Assembly: GCA_905478465.1 (NCBI GenBank)
Contig: CAJQIN010000017.1
Coordinates: 1-55,025 of the forward strand
Length of the DNA: 55,025 nt
Direction of reading: 5' to 3'
Origin: Minisyncoccota bacterium
GTDB lineage: Bacteria; Patescibacteriota; Minisyncoccia; Phycocordibacterales; CAJQIN01
The first letter of the stretch is position 1. The number at the start of each line of letters is the position of its first letter. The translations under genes were made by a program, and so were the position numbers. This document shows, piece by piece, positions 1 to 9,866 of the stretch. Under the pieces are notes generated by a model. That model was not told the DNA's origin. It did not search any database and was given only the letters and a program-made list of their open reading frames with translations.

Positions 1-1
1 T

Positions 2-1531
2 GGTACCACAGCCACCGATCACTCAGGTAATGGAAACACTGGAACACTAACTAACATGGATGCTGCCACTGACTGGGTTTCTGGAAAGAAAGGCGGGGCG
101 CTTGATTTTGATGGGAGTAATGATTATGTGAGTGTCTCTGACAACAATCTTGTTCGCGGAAGATCGGTACTCACGTTCTCTAGTTGGTTCAAAATAGATC
201 CATCGGCAAGTGTTATAAGATTTTTAGTTGAAAAAGGTGAAAATTCTTATTTTTCTTTAGAAGCATATAGTAGTCTTTCTCCAAATTTTTATATAAATAA
301 TACACTAGCGGCATCATATGGAGTTCTCCAAAAAGATATTTGGTATAATTTGGTACTCACTCTAGATGGTGCAACTGCAAAAGGATATCTTAATGGTGTG
401 GAAGTAGATTCGAGAAGTTTTTCGACTACTGTTCCAGATAACTCAAATGATATTACTATAGGGGCTCGTATTTTAGGAGCTAATGCTGGGTACTTTAACG
501 GCCTCATCGACGACGTCCGCATATACGACACCACCCTCTCCGCCACAGAAATCCAAGCTATATACAATGAAAACCAAGTAACAATCAACGCCTCCCAAAA
601 CAACAAACTGACCGACGGACTCGTTGGTCTGTGGAGTTTTGATGGGCAAGATGTTGCAATTGTTGAGGGAGTTGGAGGAGGTGGTTATGTTGTTTCAGGT
701 GCGGGTAATGTTACATACAACGGAACGTATCTTGAAAGCGGAACTCTTAATGGTCAACCGAGATATCGTCTTGATGATACTCATTGGCTTGCTTATCTTG
801 CTGATTATGGATTTGAGAATTGGTTTCTTGCACCAGACCAAACTTTAACTGATTACCCTTCATATATTTCTGATGATAATACAATTCTTGGCTCGTGGGA
901 AGAGCTAGCTGAGTCTGGCGCACCTACTGTTCTTGAGGCGGGTGGTAGTAGTTCCGCCACCACCTACGACCGCTCAGGTCAAGGAAATGACGGAACCCTC
1001 ACCAACGGACCAACACCAGACAGAGGTATTATTGGTCAGGGTATGAGATTTGATGGGGTGGATGATTATGTTTTGGTGTCAAATAGTACATCTCTTAATC
1101 CATCACATATTACAATGAGTGCGTGGGTAAAGGTAAATAAAACAACAGATTTACAGACTGTTGTTGTTAAACAAAATGAACCAGTAGGCCAATATTTTAT
1201 ACGTATAGACGACGGGCAAATAGGAGGAGGTATTCACACTGGTGTATGGTCTTTTGTACTTGATAGTGACATTGTGCAAATTGGTACTTGGTATCACATT
1301 GTTGTTACTTATGATGGAAGTAATATTCGTCTCTATAAAAACAGTATCCTCATTGATACTGAGCCAAAAACAGGAGACATGAGTACTACTGTCGGGGGTA
1401 TGGGAATTGGACAGTGGTACTCATTTAATACGCATTACCTAGATGGAAATATAGACGACGTTCGAATATACAACTATTCCCTCTCTGCTATTGAAGTAAA
1501 TAGATTATATAAGTTAGGGGCTAGGGAGTAG
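2..1531 (+). CDS. LamG/concanavalin A-like domain protein (5' partial, open at window edge)
   Basis: Frame is open upstream of the first ATG (TATDHSGNGNTGTLTN...). Two LamG-like modules with GALDFDGSNDYV...GLIDDVRIYDTTLSATEIQAIY and GMRFDGVDDYV...NIDDVRIYNYSLSAIEVNRLY motifs. Confidence 0.85.
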   Translation, partial: GTTATDHSGNGNTGTLTNMDAATDWVSGKKGGALDFDGSNDYVSVSDNNLVRGRSVLTFSSWFKIDPSASVIRFLVEKGENSYFSLEAYSSLSPNFYINNTLAASYGVLQKDIWYNLVLTLDGATAKGYLNGVEVDSRSFSTTVPDNSNDITIGARILGANAGYFNGLIDDVRIYDTTLSATEIQAIYNENQVTINASQNNKLTDGLVGLWSFDGQDVAIVEGVGGGGYVVSGAGNVTYNGTYLESGTLNGQPRYRLDDTHWLAYLADYGFENWFLAPDQTLTDYPSYISDDNTILGSWEELAESGAPTVLEAGGSSSATTYDRSGQGNDGTLTNGPTPDRGIIGQGMRFDGVDDYVLVSNSTSLNPSHITMSAWVKVNKTTDLQTVVVKQNEPVGQYFIRIDDGQIGGGIHTGVWSFVLDSDIVQIGTWYHIVVTYDGSNIRLYKNSILIDTEPKTGDMSTTVGGMGIGQWYSFNTHYLDGNIDDVRIYNYSLSAIEVNRLYKLGARE

Positions 1532-1571
1532 GTATTCATAAATAAATATTTGTTCGTGGTATACTTTTTTT

Positions 1572-3083
1572 ATGAAAAATAAACAAGTTGTTTTAATTGT
1601 TCTTGACGGGTGGGGATATCGAGAAGATCCACAAGACAATGCTGTTTTAGCTGCTAATACCCCGTTTTTTGACTCAATGTGGGCAAAGTATCCACATACT
1701 ATTTTAAATGCTTCAGGGCTTGCTGTGGGGCTTCCGGAAGGACAGATGGGGAATAGTGAGGTGGGACATACAACCATCGGTGCGGGAACAGTAGTTAATA
1801 CAGATTTAGTACGAATTAATAGATCTATAGCAGAGGGTGATTTTGGAAAGAACGCTATTCTCCAAAAAATGTTCTCACATGTAAAAGAACATAATTCAAC
1901 ATTGCATATACAAGGATTGCTAAGTTCTGGCGGAATACATTCACACTCCAAACATTTGCATGAGGTGTTACGAGAGGCAAAAAAGGCAGGTGTAAAAAAA
2001 ATTGCTATTCATGTATTTACAGATGGAAGAGATACATCACCAACGAGTGGTTCAGAGTACTTGAAGGAGTTAGAGGATTTAATTATGGAGCTTGGTGTCG
2101 GATATATTGCGTCAATATCTGGACGTTTTTATGCAATGGATAGGGATAAGCATTGGGAAAGGATTGAAAAAACAGAAGATGTAGTTTTTGAAGGGGAGGG
2201 TGATAGTTGTAGTACAAAAAAACCTTCTGCATATATACAGGACATGTATGCAAAAGAAATAACTGATGAATATATTGTGCCAGTTATTTTTCCAGATACA
2301 GAAGGAAAAGTGTATAAGGTTGAGAAAAATGATGCTTTATTTTTTGTGAATTTTAGAGCAGATAGGGCGCGTCAACTTACCGAACGATCTATCGAGCGTA
2401 TACAAGGAAAAAATGTTTATTTTGCTACTATGACAAAGTATTCAAGTGCTCTTGAAACAGAAGTTGTATTTCCTGATGTTGACATATCCCAAACCCTTGG
2501 GAGAGTTGTGTCAGATGCCAGGCTTAAGCAGTCTCGTATTGCAGAAACAGAAAAATATGCGCATGCCACATATTTCCTTAATGGGGGAAGGGAAGAGCCG
2601 TACAGTGGAGAATCAGACGTTCTTCTGCCGAGTAGGCGTGATGTGGATACTCATGATAAGGCACCAAAAATGCGTGCAGAAGGTATCGCAGATGCTGCAC
2701 TTACTGAGCTAGATAAAGGCCAGGATTTTATCTTTATAAATTTTGCGAATCCTGATATGGTAGGACATACGGGAAATGTACCTGCTATTATTGAGGCCGT
2801 GGAAGAAGCCGACAGGCAGTGTAAACGAGTTGTTGAACGTTTACTTGAAAGAGGGGGAGTTGCTTTTATAACAGCAGATCATGGAAATGCAGAGGTGAAT
2901 AAGGATGAGAATGGAAATCCTCATACATCACATACTACAAATCCAGTGCCGGCTATTGTTACAGACCTAAAGGTCTCTCTGTTAGATGGTGGAGGTTTGT
3001 CAGATATTGCACCTACTATTATTGAAATAATGAACCTTAAAAAGCCTGCTGAAATGAAGGGAGAAAGTTTGTTGACGAAGTAG
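1572..3083 (+). CDS. gpmI: 2,3-bisphosphoglycerate-independent phosphoglycerate mutase
   Basis: VVLIVLDGWGYRED, GNSEVGHTTIGAG, HVFTDGRDTSP, TADHGNAE motifs; full length 503 aa. Confidence 0.97.
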   Translation: MKNKQVVLIVLDGWGYREDPQDNAVLAANTPFFDSMWAKYPHTILNASGLAVGLPEGQMGNSEVGHTTIGAGTVVNTDLVRINRSIAEGDFGKNAILQKMFSHVKEHNSTLHIQGLLSSGGIHSHSKHLHEVLREAKKAGVKKIAIHVFTDGRDTSPTSGSEYLKELEDLIMELGVGYIASISGRFYAMDRDKHWERIEKTEDVVFEGEGDSCSTKKPSAYIQDMYAKEITDEYIVPVIFPDTEGKVYKVEKNDALFFVNFRADRARQLTERSIERIQGKNVYFATMTKYSSALETEVVFPDVDISQTLGRVVSDARLKQSRIAETEKYAHATYFLNGGREEPYSGESDVLLPSRRDVDTHDKAPKMRAEGIADAALTELDKGQDFIFINFANPDMVGHTGNVPAIIEAVEEADRQCKRVVERLLERGGVAFITADHGNAEVNKDENGNPHTSHTTNPVPAIVTDLKVSLLDGGGLSDIAPTIIEIMNLKKPAEMKGESLLTK

Positions 3084-3152
3084 ATAAAGTCTGTTAAAGT
3101 ATAATTTGAACAGTATGTTATTTTAATTTTTTGTATCGAAAGGGGTACAACA

Positions 3153-3524
3153 TTGGGTAATTGCGTGGTATTTGGTATTTTATTGGGTTCATGTAAAAAG
3201 ATACTAGATAATGATAATCATCGATTAGTATCAGTTAATGAGATTGGTAAAATTCGAGAAGGATTTGGAGTTGTTAATGTGTCAAATATATCAGAACTTG
3301 CTCGGATAGCCAGTCACTTGTATTCGAAAGGATCAGGATGTGTCAGAGTTGTCTATTCAGGAGAACTTACTGATGAGGAAAAAAAACTACTTGAGCACGT
3401 TAGACTGAATTACAAGAATTCTCTTCTGTGGTTAATACGAGAGATTTCCGCAGGTGATGATGAAATTTTTTGTGCCCAAGTTCTTGGTGTGCTTCAGACA
3501 CAATTTGCAGCTATTGCCAGTTAA
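3153..3524 (+). CDS. hypothetical protein, TTG start
   Basis: 123-aa ORF with AAGGGG Shine-Dalgarno-like sequence 5' of the TTG; followed by a terminator. Confidence 0.55.
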   Translation: MGNCVVFGILLGSCKKILDNDNHRLVSVNEIGKIREGFGVVNVSNISELARIASHLYSKGSGCVRVVYSGELTDEEKKLLEHVRLNYKNSLLWLIREISAGDDEIFCAQVLGVLQTQFAAIAS

Positions 3525-3550
3525 TTTGTATTAAGGATACACATGAACGC

Positions 3551-3579
3551 GCCTGGGATAAATTCCCAGGTGTTTTTTT
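3551..3579 (+). terminator. Rho-independent terminator
   Basis: CCTGGG-ataaatt-CCCAGG followed by TGTTTTTTT. Confidence 0.8.
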
Positions 3580-3605
3580 ATACAAAATGAGGTAAATTAT
3601 CTAAT

Positions 3606-4253
3606 ATGAATATGCAGGATAATATAATACTCATAGATAAACCTAAAGGTGTCACTTCTTTTGACTGTATTCGTATTTTACGTAAAGAGCTTGGTATCAA
3701 AAAAATGGGACATGCTGGTACGCTCGATCCACAAGCTACAGGTCTTATGATTATTGGTATTGAAAAAGGTACAAAAAAACTCAATGATTATTTGAAACTT
3801 TCAAAGACATACGAAGCTACAATATTATTGGGTATAAAAACAGATTCAGGCGATTTAGAAGGGAATGTTCTTGAAGAGATTAATTTAGAAGATGGTAATT
3901 TTTCTAAAAAGAAGATTGAAGATGCTGTTGCTGTATTGGTAGGAGAAAATGAGTTGGCGGTACCTATATATTCAGCCATAAAAAGAGGAGGAAAACCTTT
4001 GTATGAGTATGCACGGAAAGGTCTAGAAGTTGAAATACCTATAAAAAAGATGACAGTTTTAGATGCAAATGTTTTGTCTGTGGATTTTCCGTATATAAAG
4101 GTATTTTTTAATGTAGAAAGTGGTGTATATATTCGCTCTTTAGTTGAGGAGTTTGGAAAAACTCTTGGTGTACCCGCTGTATTATCAGATTTACGTCGTA
4201 CTAGTATTGGTAAATTTAACGTAGAAGGTGCACGAAAAATACCTATGTTATAA
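3606..4253 (+). CDS. truB: tRNA pseudouridine(55) synthase
   Basis: IDKPKGVTSFDCI..LRKELGIKKMGHAGTLDPQATGLM, GVYIRSL motifs. Confidence 0.96.
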   Translation: MNMQDNIILIDKPKGVTSFDCIRILRKELGIKKMGHAGTLDPQATGLMIIGIEKGTKKLNDYLKLSKTYEATILLGIKTDSGDLEGNVLEEINLEDGNFSKKKIEDAVAVLVGENELAVPIYSAIKRGGKPLYEYARKGLEVEIPIKKMTVLDANVLSVDFPYIKVFFNVESGVYIRSLVEEFGKTLGVPAVLSDLRRTSIGKFNVEGARKIPML

Positions 4254-4280
4254 TAAAATAGTTACTATAATTTAATATAT

Positions 4281-5291
4281 ATGGATATTGAAAGTTTAAA
4301 ACAAATAGCATCAAAAATGATGCAGAAAGGAAAAGGGATTTTGGCACTCGATGAGAGTCAGAAAACTGCAGGTAAAAGACTTGAATCTATTGGTGTAGAA
4401 AATACAGAAGAAAATAGACGAAAGTATCGTGATCTGTTTTTAAATACAGTAGATATCGAATCGTATGTTAGTGGTGTTATTTTGCATGAAGAAACCCTTT
4501 TTCAATCAAATGCTGATGGTGTATTATTTATGAAAGTTTTAGAAGAAAAAGGTATTATTCCTGGAATAAAAGTTGATAAGGGTGCGGTAGACTTTCCTGG
4601 ATTTCCTGAAGAAAAAATTACAGAAGGATTAGACGGATTACGTGACCGTCTTAAAGCATACTACAACCAGGGTGCACGTTTTGCGAAATGGCGAGCAGTT
4701 ATTTCTATTGGAGATGGTCTCCCTACACCAGAGTGTATTCATACGAATACCACTATACTGGCTCGATATGCACGTTTGTGTCAGGAAGAAGGTTTGGTAC
4801 CTGTGGTAGAGCCTGAGGTTCTTTTGTCTGGTACTCATACACTGGAACAGTCTGAGAAAGTAACTACTGAAGTACTACAAACACTTTTTTATCAACTTGA
4901 TCGTTATCGTGTGAATCTCGAGGCGGTTATTTTAAAAACAAGTATGGTTTTGCCAGGAGATAAGAGTGGAATTATCGTTACTCCAGAACGTATAGCAGAA
5001 GCTACAGTACAAATGCTCAAAAAAAGTGTGCCAGATAATATCCCTGGAGTCGTATTTCTTTCTGGTGGGCAAGGTGTTATTTCAGCCACAGAACACTTAG
5101 ATGCGATTGCTGATTTGGAACCATTTCCTTGGGAGATTGCATTTTCGTATGCTCGGGCAATACAAGCTCCAGCACTTAAGGTGTGGCAAGGACAAGAAAG
5201 TAATATAGAAGAAGCACAGCATGAATTTATTAAAAGACTTTCTATGAATGTGGCAGCAGATGCTGGTGTATATACAAAAGAACTAGAATAA
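4281..5291 (+). CDS. fba: class I fructose-bisphosphate aldolase
   Basis: GKGILALDESQKTAGKRLESIGVENTEENRRKYRDLF, ARFAKWRAVI, VPVVEPEVL motifs. Confidence 0.95.
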   Translation: MDIESLKQIASKMMQKGKGILALDESQKTAGKRLESIGVENTEENRRKYRDLFLNTVDIESYVSGVILHEETLFQSNADGVLFMKVLEEKGIIPGIKVDKGAVDFPGFPEEKITEGLDGLRDRLKAYYNQGARFAKWRAVISIGDGLPTPECIHTNTTILARYARLCQEEGLVPVVEPEVLLSGTHTLEQSEKVTTEVLQTLFYQLDRYRVNLEAVILKTSMVLPGDKSGIIVTPERIAEATVQMLKKSVPDNIPGVVFLSGGQGVISATEHLDAIADLEPFPWEIAFSYARAIQAPALKVWQGQESNIEEAQHEFIKRLSMNVAADAGVYTKELE

Positions 5292-5294
5292 TTT

Positions 5295-5981
5295 TTATTT
5301 GTTAGAGTGTAAATTCTCTCTCTTGTCGATAATCCCATCTGAAATATGAATTAATCTATCTGCATATTTACTATATTCATTTTCATGGGTCACCATTACG
5401 ATAGTTTGACCTTTTTTATGTAAACTAGAAAGGAGTGACATGATGTTTTGAGCCGATTCAGCATCAAGATTTGCAGTGGGTTCATCTGCGAATAGAATTT
5501 TTGGTTCATGTGCAATAGCACGAGAAACACTTACGCGTTGTTGCTCACCTCCTGACATTTGGTTTGGCAGGTTTCCAGATTTATCTACAATCTCTACTTC
5601 ATTTAAGTAATGTAGGGCTTTTTCGTATGCTGTTTGTTTTGTCATTCCTTGCATAATTAACGGTATCATTATGTTTTCTGCAGCGGTTAATTCAGGAATA
5701 AGGGCATAATCTTGGAATACGTAACCCATGTTTTGTAATCGAAATGAGACACGTTCTTTGTAGGATAAGTTTTCAGTAGGTGTACCATTGATAGTAATAT
5801 CACCAGATGTTTGAGTATCAAGAAGACTCATCTGATATAGGAGAGTGCTTTTTCCGGCACCTGAGCGTCCCATTATAGAAACAAATTCACCTTTTTGGAT
5901 ATGTAGATCTATGCCACGTAATACCTTTGTTTCAATAGGTCCGTTGATATATGTTTTATATAAATTTTTTACTTTAATCAT
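5295..5981 (-). CDS. ABC transporter ATP-binding protein (LolD/MacB type)
   Basis: Walker A GRSGAGKS, signature MSGGEQQRVSVSRAI, Walker B ILFADEPTANLD. Confidence 0.93.
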   Translation of the reverse strand: MIKVKNLYKTYINGPIETKVLRGIDLHIQKGEFVSIMGRSGAGKSTLLYQMSLLDTQTSGDITINGTPTENLSYKERVSFRLQNMGYVFQDYALIPELTAAENIMIPLIMQGMTKQTAYEKALHYLNEVEIVDKSGNLPNQMSGGEQQRVSVSRAIAHEPKILFADEPTANLDAESAQNIMSLLSSLHKKGQTIVMVTHENEYSKYADRLIHISDGIIDKRENLHSNK

Positions 5982-5986
5982 AATAG

Positions 5987-7237
5987 TTAGTTTCTTCCTA
6001 ATATAGAGTCAAGTGTATTTTTTCTAATAATCATGCGAGAAGGAAGATATCCTGCTATAACTGTGATAATTATAAGTAATGTTGCACTTCCAAGAGTTTC
6101 AGTTAGGGGTGCGACAAGAATACCATCACTAAATGTAAAGTTAATAGGATGTGCTGCAAAATAAGGAACTAGAATTATCTGAAGTATTGAAAAACCTATA
6201 ACTGCTCCAATGATGGCATAGAAGAATGATTGAAATATATAGGAAATTTCAATAGCTGTTCCGTTAATGCCAATTCCTTTTAAAATACCTATGAATTTTT
6301 GTCTTGTAAGGGCATTAATAAAGATAACAATAAATACTGTAATAGAAGCTACCGCAAGTCCAATATAACTAATAATATTTCCAAGTAGCTTGAATGTAGC
6401 TTTCATGTCTTTGAGAAATTTTGGTTGAGCATCTTCAAATGTTTGTACCTTAGCGTCTTTTTCTGAAATACCACTTGCAATAAGTGCTTTTTTTACAAGA
6501 ATAGGATCAGCATCACCTGTGAGTTTAATAGATATCTCATTAATGTTAGTTTGTCCGATAAGGTTTTTAAATTGTTTTTCAGGAAAAAATACCCGTCTAT
6601 CAATCTCATCAACCTTACTTTTCAAAATACCTTTTACTGTAACTTCGCGTACAGCACCGTTTATTTCAATGCGTACTTTCGATCCTACATATACATTTTT
6701 TAATGTGCTGAATAATTCTGATTCAAAATCAAGATATCGGTCAATGAGAAGCGCACCAATAATTACTTGATCAAAATCATCTACATCTAGATACTCTCCT
6801 TCAATAAGAAGTTTACTCAACCCCGTTGTCTGGTCTTCTGCTATGGGATCTATGCCGGCAAAAGATGTGCTCACTTCTTCTGGAATATCTGTTTCTTTTA
6901 TTCTCTCTTTGTAATTAGATTCAATAATTCCTCCTGAAGTATATCTGGGACTTATAAAAGAAACTTCCGGTATAGAATTTACAATATTAATAATATCGGG
7001 ACTCCCTTCAATGAATGTTTTTTCTCTGGGTGTAATGATAATAATATCTCCTGTGTAATGTTCTTTTGTATTTTGGATAGCTCCCTCAAGAAGACCTACT
7101 AAAATTCCACTGATCACTACTAGGTTTAAAAAGGTAAGTATCATTATGGATATGATAAGTCCTGTGGTCCATAGACTTGAACGGCGGAGTTGTCGTATTG
7201 CTAGGAAAAAACCAACTCTAAGATTTGATAAAAACAT
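5987..7237 (-). CDS. ABC transporter permease (FtsX/MacB type)
   Basis: N-terminal TM segment, large extracytoplasmic domain, C-terminal TM segments; adjacent to the ATPase and adaptor genes. Confidence 0.88.
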   Translation of the reverse strand: MFLSNLRVGFFLAIRQLRRSSLWTTGLIISIMILTFLNLVVISGILVGLLEGAIQNTKEHYTGDIIIITPREKTFIEGSPDIINIVNSIPEVSFISPRYTSGGIIESNYKERIKETDIPEEVSTSFAGIDPIAEDQTTGLSKLLIEGEYLDVDDFDQVIIGALLIDRYLDFESELFSTLKNVYVGSKVRIEINGAVREVTVKGILKSKVDEIDRRVFFPEKQFKNLIGQTNINEISIKLTGDADPILVKKALIASGISEKDAKVQTFEDAQPKFLKDMKATFKLLGNIISYIGLAVASITVFIVIFINALTRQKFIGILKGIGINGTAIEISYIFQSFFYAIIGAVIGFSILQIILVPYFAAHPINFTFSDGILVAPLTETLGSATLLIIITVIAGYLPSRMIIRKNTLDSILGRN

Positions 7238-7242
7238 AAGAG

Positions 7243-8706
7243 TTATTTATTTTGAGGATTGAGAAGTATTGAATCTCCCGCATTAAGACCGTTTAATATT
7301 TCTGTATTTCCATGAGAATCATTTTTTCCTATCATGACATCTTTTTTTTGTGTTTTTTTAGAAACCATGTCATAGGTGTATACATAAGTATTAGAATCCT
7401 CTTTGATAAGTGACCGAGTTGGTATCATCAAAACATTATCTCTTTTGTCTGTAATTATAGAGATGTCAGCTGTCATACCAGAACGTATTCGTGAATCTTC
7501 TGTGTCAAAATAGAACGTTGTTTTGTATGTAGAAATACCGTCTCGGATAGTTTCTATTGGGTCTATGGTAATCAGGTTTGCATAGAATATATCTGTTTCG
7601 TCATATGCATCAAAAATCATTTCTGCTCTTTGTTCGGGCATTATTTTTGCAATATAAACTTCAGGAACGTAGGCTTCTAATTTTAGTCCTTCTAAGCTAA
7701 TCATAGAAACAAGTTCTGTTCCAGAGCTCGCTATCTCACCAATTTGTGCATTTTGTACGGTGATGATTCCATCAAAAGGTGCGCGGATAATTGTTTTTGA
7801 GAGTTCTACTTGGTAGCCTTCAACACTTGCTTCAGCAGAAGTTATTTTACTTTGTTGTAGAGGTATTTTAGAACTTACTATTCTTAGAGACTCCTCTGCG
7901 GTGATTATGTTTGATAGGGCAGTTTGTACGGTATTTCTTGCTGTCGCTATGTCGCTTTTGAAAGATTCTCTGGTGCTAGTTGAAAGGTATGATTCAGCTG
8001 TATAAGAATTTACAGCGTTTGAAATGTTATCAAGAAAAGTAATTATATTAGAAATATCAGATTTTATTTTGATTACTGTATTTTCTGTAAAATTTTGTAC
8101 AGAAAGTGTACGAACAAGAGTTTCTAGATTCGAAAGTAACATCTGTACCTCACGACGTTTTGTATTGAGTTCTTCTTTGGCATCTAGATTTCCAAGAGCA
8201 AAAGATATTTTAGGATTAGCTGATTGTGGGTTTTCATAGAGAGGGTCAACATTGTTACGTATTGCATTATCTATTGAAGTAAATGAGTCTTGCAGGGTAG
8301 CAATCATTGATTCTTTTGCGTTGGTGAATTCCGTGGGGACACCTGAGGCATTTTTTGTGTATAGATCGTCTAGAGTAGTTACTTCTGACTGAAGATCAGC
8401 TTGTGCTTTGGAAAGATCAGAAATGATACCTGAGGAATCAATTTCAACAAGAGGATCTCCTTTTGATACGTGGTCTCCTGTTTCTGTGTACACATTATAA
8501 ATTTTTCCGCTTGTCTCAAAACCTAGATGCGCATCTCTAATAGGAGCAACTTTTCCTGAAACCTCGACGTTTTGTTCGAATGTCTTTAAGGAAACACTAA
8601 TTATTGTGCCATCTGTGTGAGTATTTGAGAATATCTTATATGCAGTATATCCCGTTAGACTTATTATAAGAATAACTAAAATAATAAAGACCTTTTTTTT
8701 AATCAT
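7243..8706 (-). CDS. HlyD-family efflux periplasmic adaptor subunit
   Basis: GKVAPIRDAHLGFETSGKIYNVYTETGDHVSKGDPLVEID biotinyl-lipoyl-like motif; RAPFDGIIT; operon context. Confidence 0.88.
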   Translation of the reverse strand: MIKKKVFIILVILIISLTGYTAYKIFSNTHTDGTIISVSLKTFEQNVEVSGKVAPIRDAHLGFETSGKIYNVYTETGDHVSKGDPLVEIDSSGIISDLSKAQADLQSEVTTLDDLYTKNASGVPTEFTNAKESMIATLQDSFTSIDNAIRNNVDPLYENPQSANPKISFALGNLDAKEELNTKRREVQMLLSNLETLVRTLSVQNFTENTVIKIKSDISNIITFLDNISNAVNSYTAESYLSTSTRESFKSDIATARNTVQTALSNIITAEESLRIVSSKIPLQQSKITSAEASVEGYQVELSKTIIRAPFDGIITVQNAQIGEIASSGTELVSMISLEGLKLEAYVPEVYIAKIMPEQRAEMIFDAYDETDIFYANLITIDPIETIRDGISTYKTTFYFDTEDSRIRSGMTADISIITDKRDNVLMIPTRSLIKEDSNTYVYTYDMVSKKTQKKDVMIGKNDSHGNTEILNGLNAGDSILLNPQNK

Positions 8707-8746
8707 TACCCTTTATTATACCGCAGTTAAAAGATTCTTTCAAAAA

Positions 8747-9013
8747 TTATTTTTTATGCTTAAGAGTATAGTTTTTTTGAATATAAATAGCGTCTTTGCG
8801 AACCCCTTCAAGTAAACGTGCTTCCATACTTTCAGGATCTGTCTCTTGTATTTTTTCTTCAATAAAACCAATTATAGTAGCAAGACTTGCAAAATAATCA
8901 CCGGTTTTGATATGAAAATCTCGACGAGTATCATCATCACGATTCATTTCGTCTCGAAAAAATCTAGAAGTAATTCTGGTTGAGTATGTTCGTAAGTATT
9001 TTCTAATAGCCAT
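8747..9013 (-). CDS. hypothetical protein
   Basis: 88-aa charged ORF between the exporter operon and radC, same strand. Confidence 0.55.
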   Translation of the reverse strand: MAIRKYLRTYSTRITSRFFRDEMNRDDDTRRDFHIKTGDYFASLATIIGFIEEKIQETDPESMEARLLEGVRKDAIYIQKNYTLKHKK

Positions 9014-9031
9014 AAAATAAAAAAATAATAT

Positions 9032-9769
9032 TTATAAGTGATAATTTACAGGAATACTTTTGTATGAATCTTTGGTGACAACTATGTGGTCGATGAGGTC
9101 AATCCCTAAGGTTGTACCTGCTTGAATAAGTTGTTCTGTGATACTTACATCCGCTTCGGAAGGATCTATATTACCAGATGGATGATTATGTACAAGTATT
9201 ACTGCAGCTGCTGCATATTCAATTGCGGGACGAAACACTTCTCTCGGGTGTACGATGCTTGAATCAAGCGTACCAATTGAGATAACTTCGTCATGAATTA
9301 CTTTATAGTGACTATTTAGATAAATACCACGTAGGTATTCTTTACTTAATCCATGCATATCTTTCGTGTGTTCGTAAACCTCTTTTGCCGTACGTATAAT
9401 GGGTGCGGTAAGGTTATCGTTTGAAAAAAATCTTCTACCTAGTTCTCCGCAAGCCACAATCTGACTAGCTTTTCCTTGTGGGATATCAAGGTGTTTCGCA
9501 AGCGTAGATACATTTTTTTGACTCAAAATACTTTTTTCTCCATATTCTCTAATAATACGGGTACTCATAGACATAACCTCTTCTTTCTTTGTTCCTGTGC
9601 CCAGTATAATTGCTAGTAGTTCTTGTATTGATAGGTGGCTAGGACCGTGTGCAATAAGTTTCTCTCGGGGTTTTTCATTTGTAGGAAGATCACGCACTCT
9701 AAGTGTGTAGCGTGGATCCTTACTATCTAGTAGAAACATTTCTCTTTTAAGAATGTAACGAGTTTGCAT
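9032..9769 (-). CDS. radC: RadC/JAB domain DNA repair-type protein
   Basis: REKLIAHGPSHLSIQELLAIILGTGTK; LVHNHPSGNIDPSEADVSIT; LIDHIVVTKDSYKS. Confidence 0.93.
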   Translation of the reverse strand: MQTRYILKREMFLLDSKDPRYTLRVRDLPTNEKPREKLIAHGPSHLSIQELLAIILGTGTKKEEVMSMSTRIIREYGEKSILSQKNVSTLAKHLDIPQGKASQIVACGELGRRFFSNDNLTAPIIRTAKEVYEHTKDMHGLSKEYLRGIYLNSHYKVIHDEVISIGTLDSSIVHPREVFRPAIEYAAAAVILVHNHPSGNIDPSEADVSITEQLIQAGTTLGIDLIDHIVVTKDSYKSIPVNYHL

Positions 9770-9866
9770 ATCATTATTAAGTGTATCACGGGGATTTATC
9801 TTCTGTGTATTTAAACTGTGGAAATCTAATTAACGTATCTTGTATGCTTACAAGATACGTTAATAT

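Noticed and set aside
624-848. 74-aa plus-strand ORF inside the LamG gene
   Set aside because: Out-of-frame overlap with a continuous LamG reading frame.
1514-1951. 145-aa minus-strand ORF
   Set aside because: Antisense to the gpmI start; composition not protein-like.
4904-5338. 144-aa minus-strand ORF
   Set aside because: Antisense to fba; no plausible motif.
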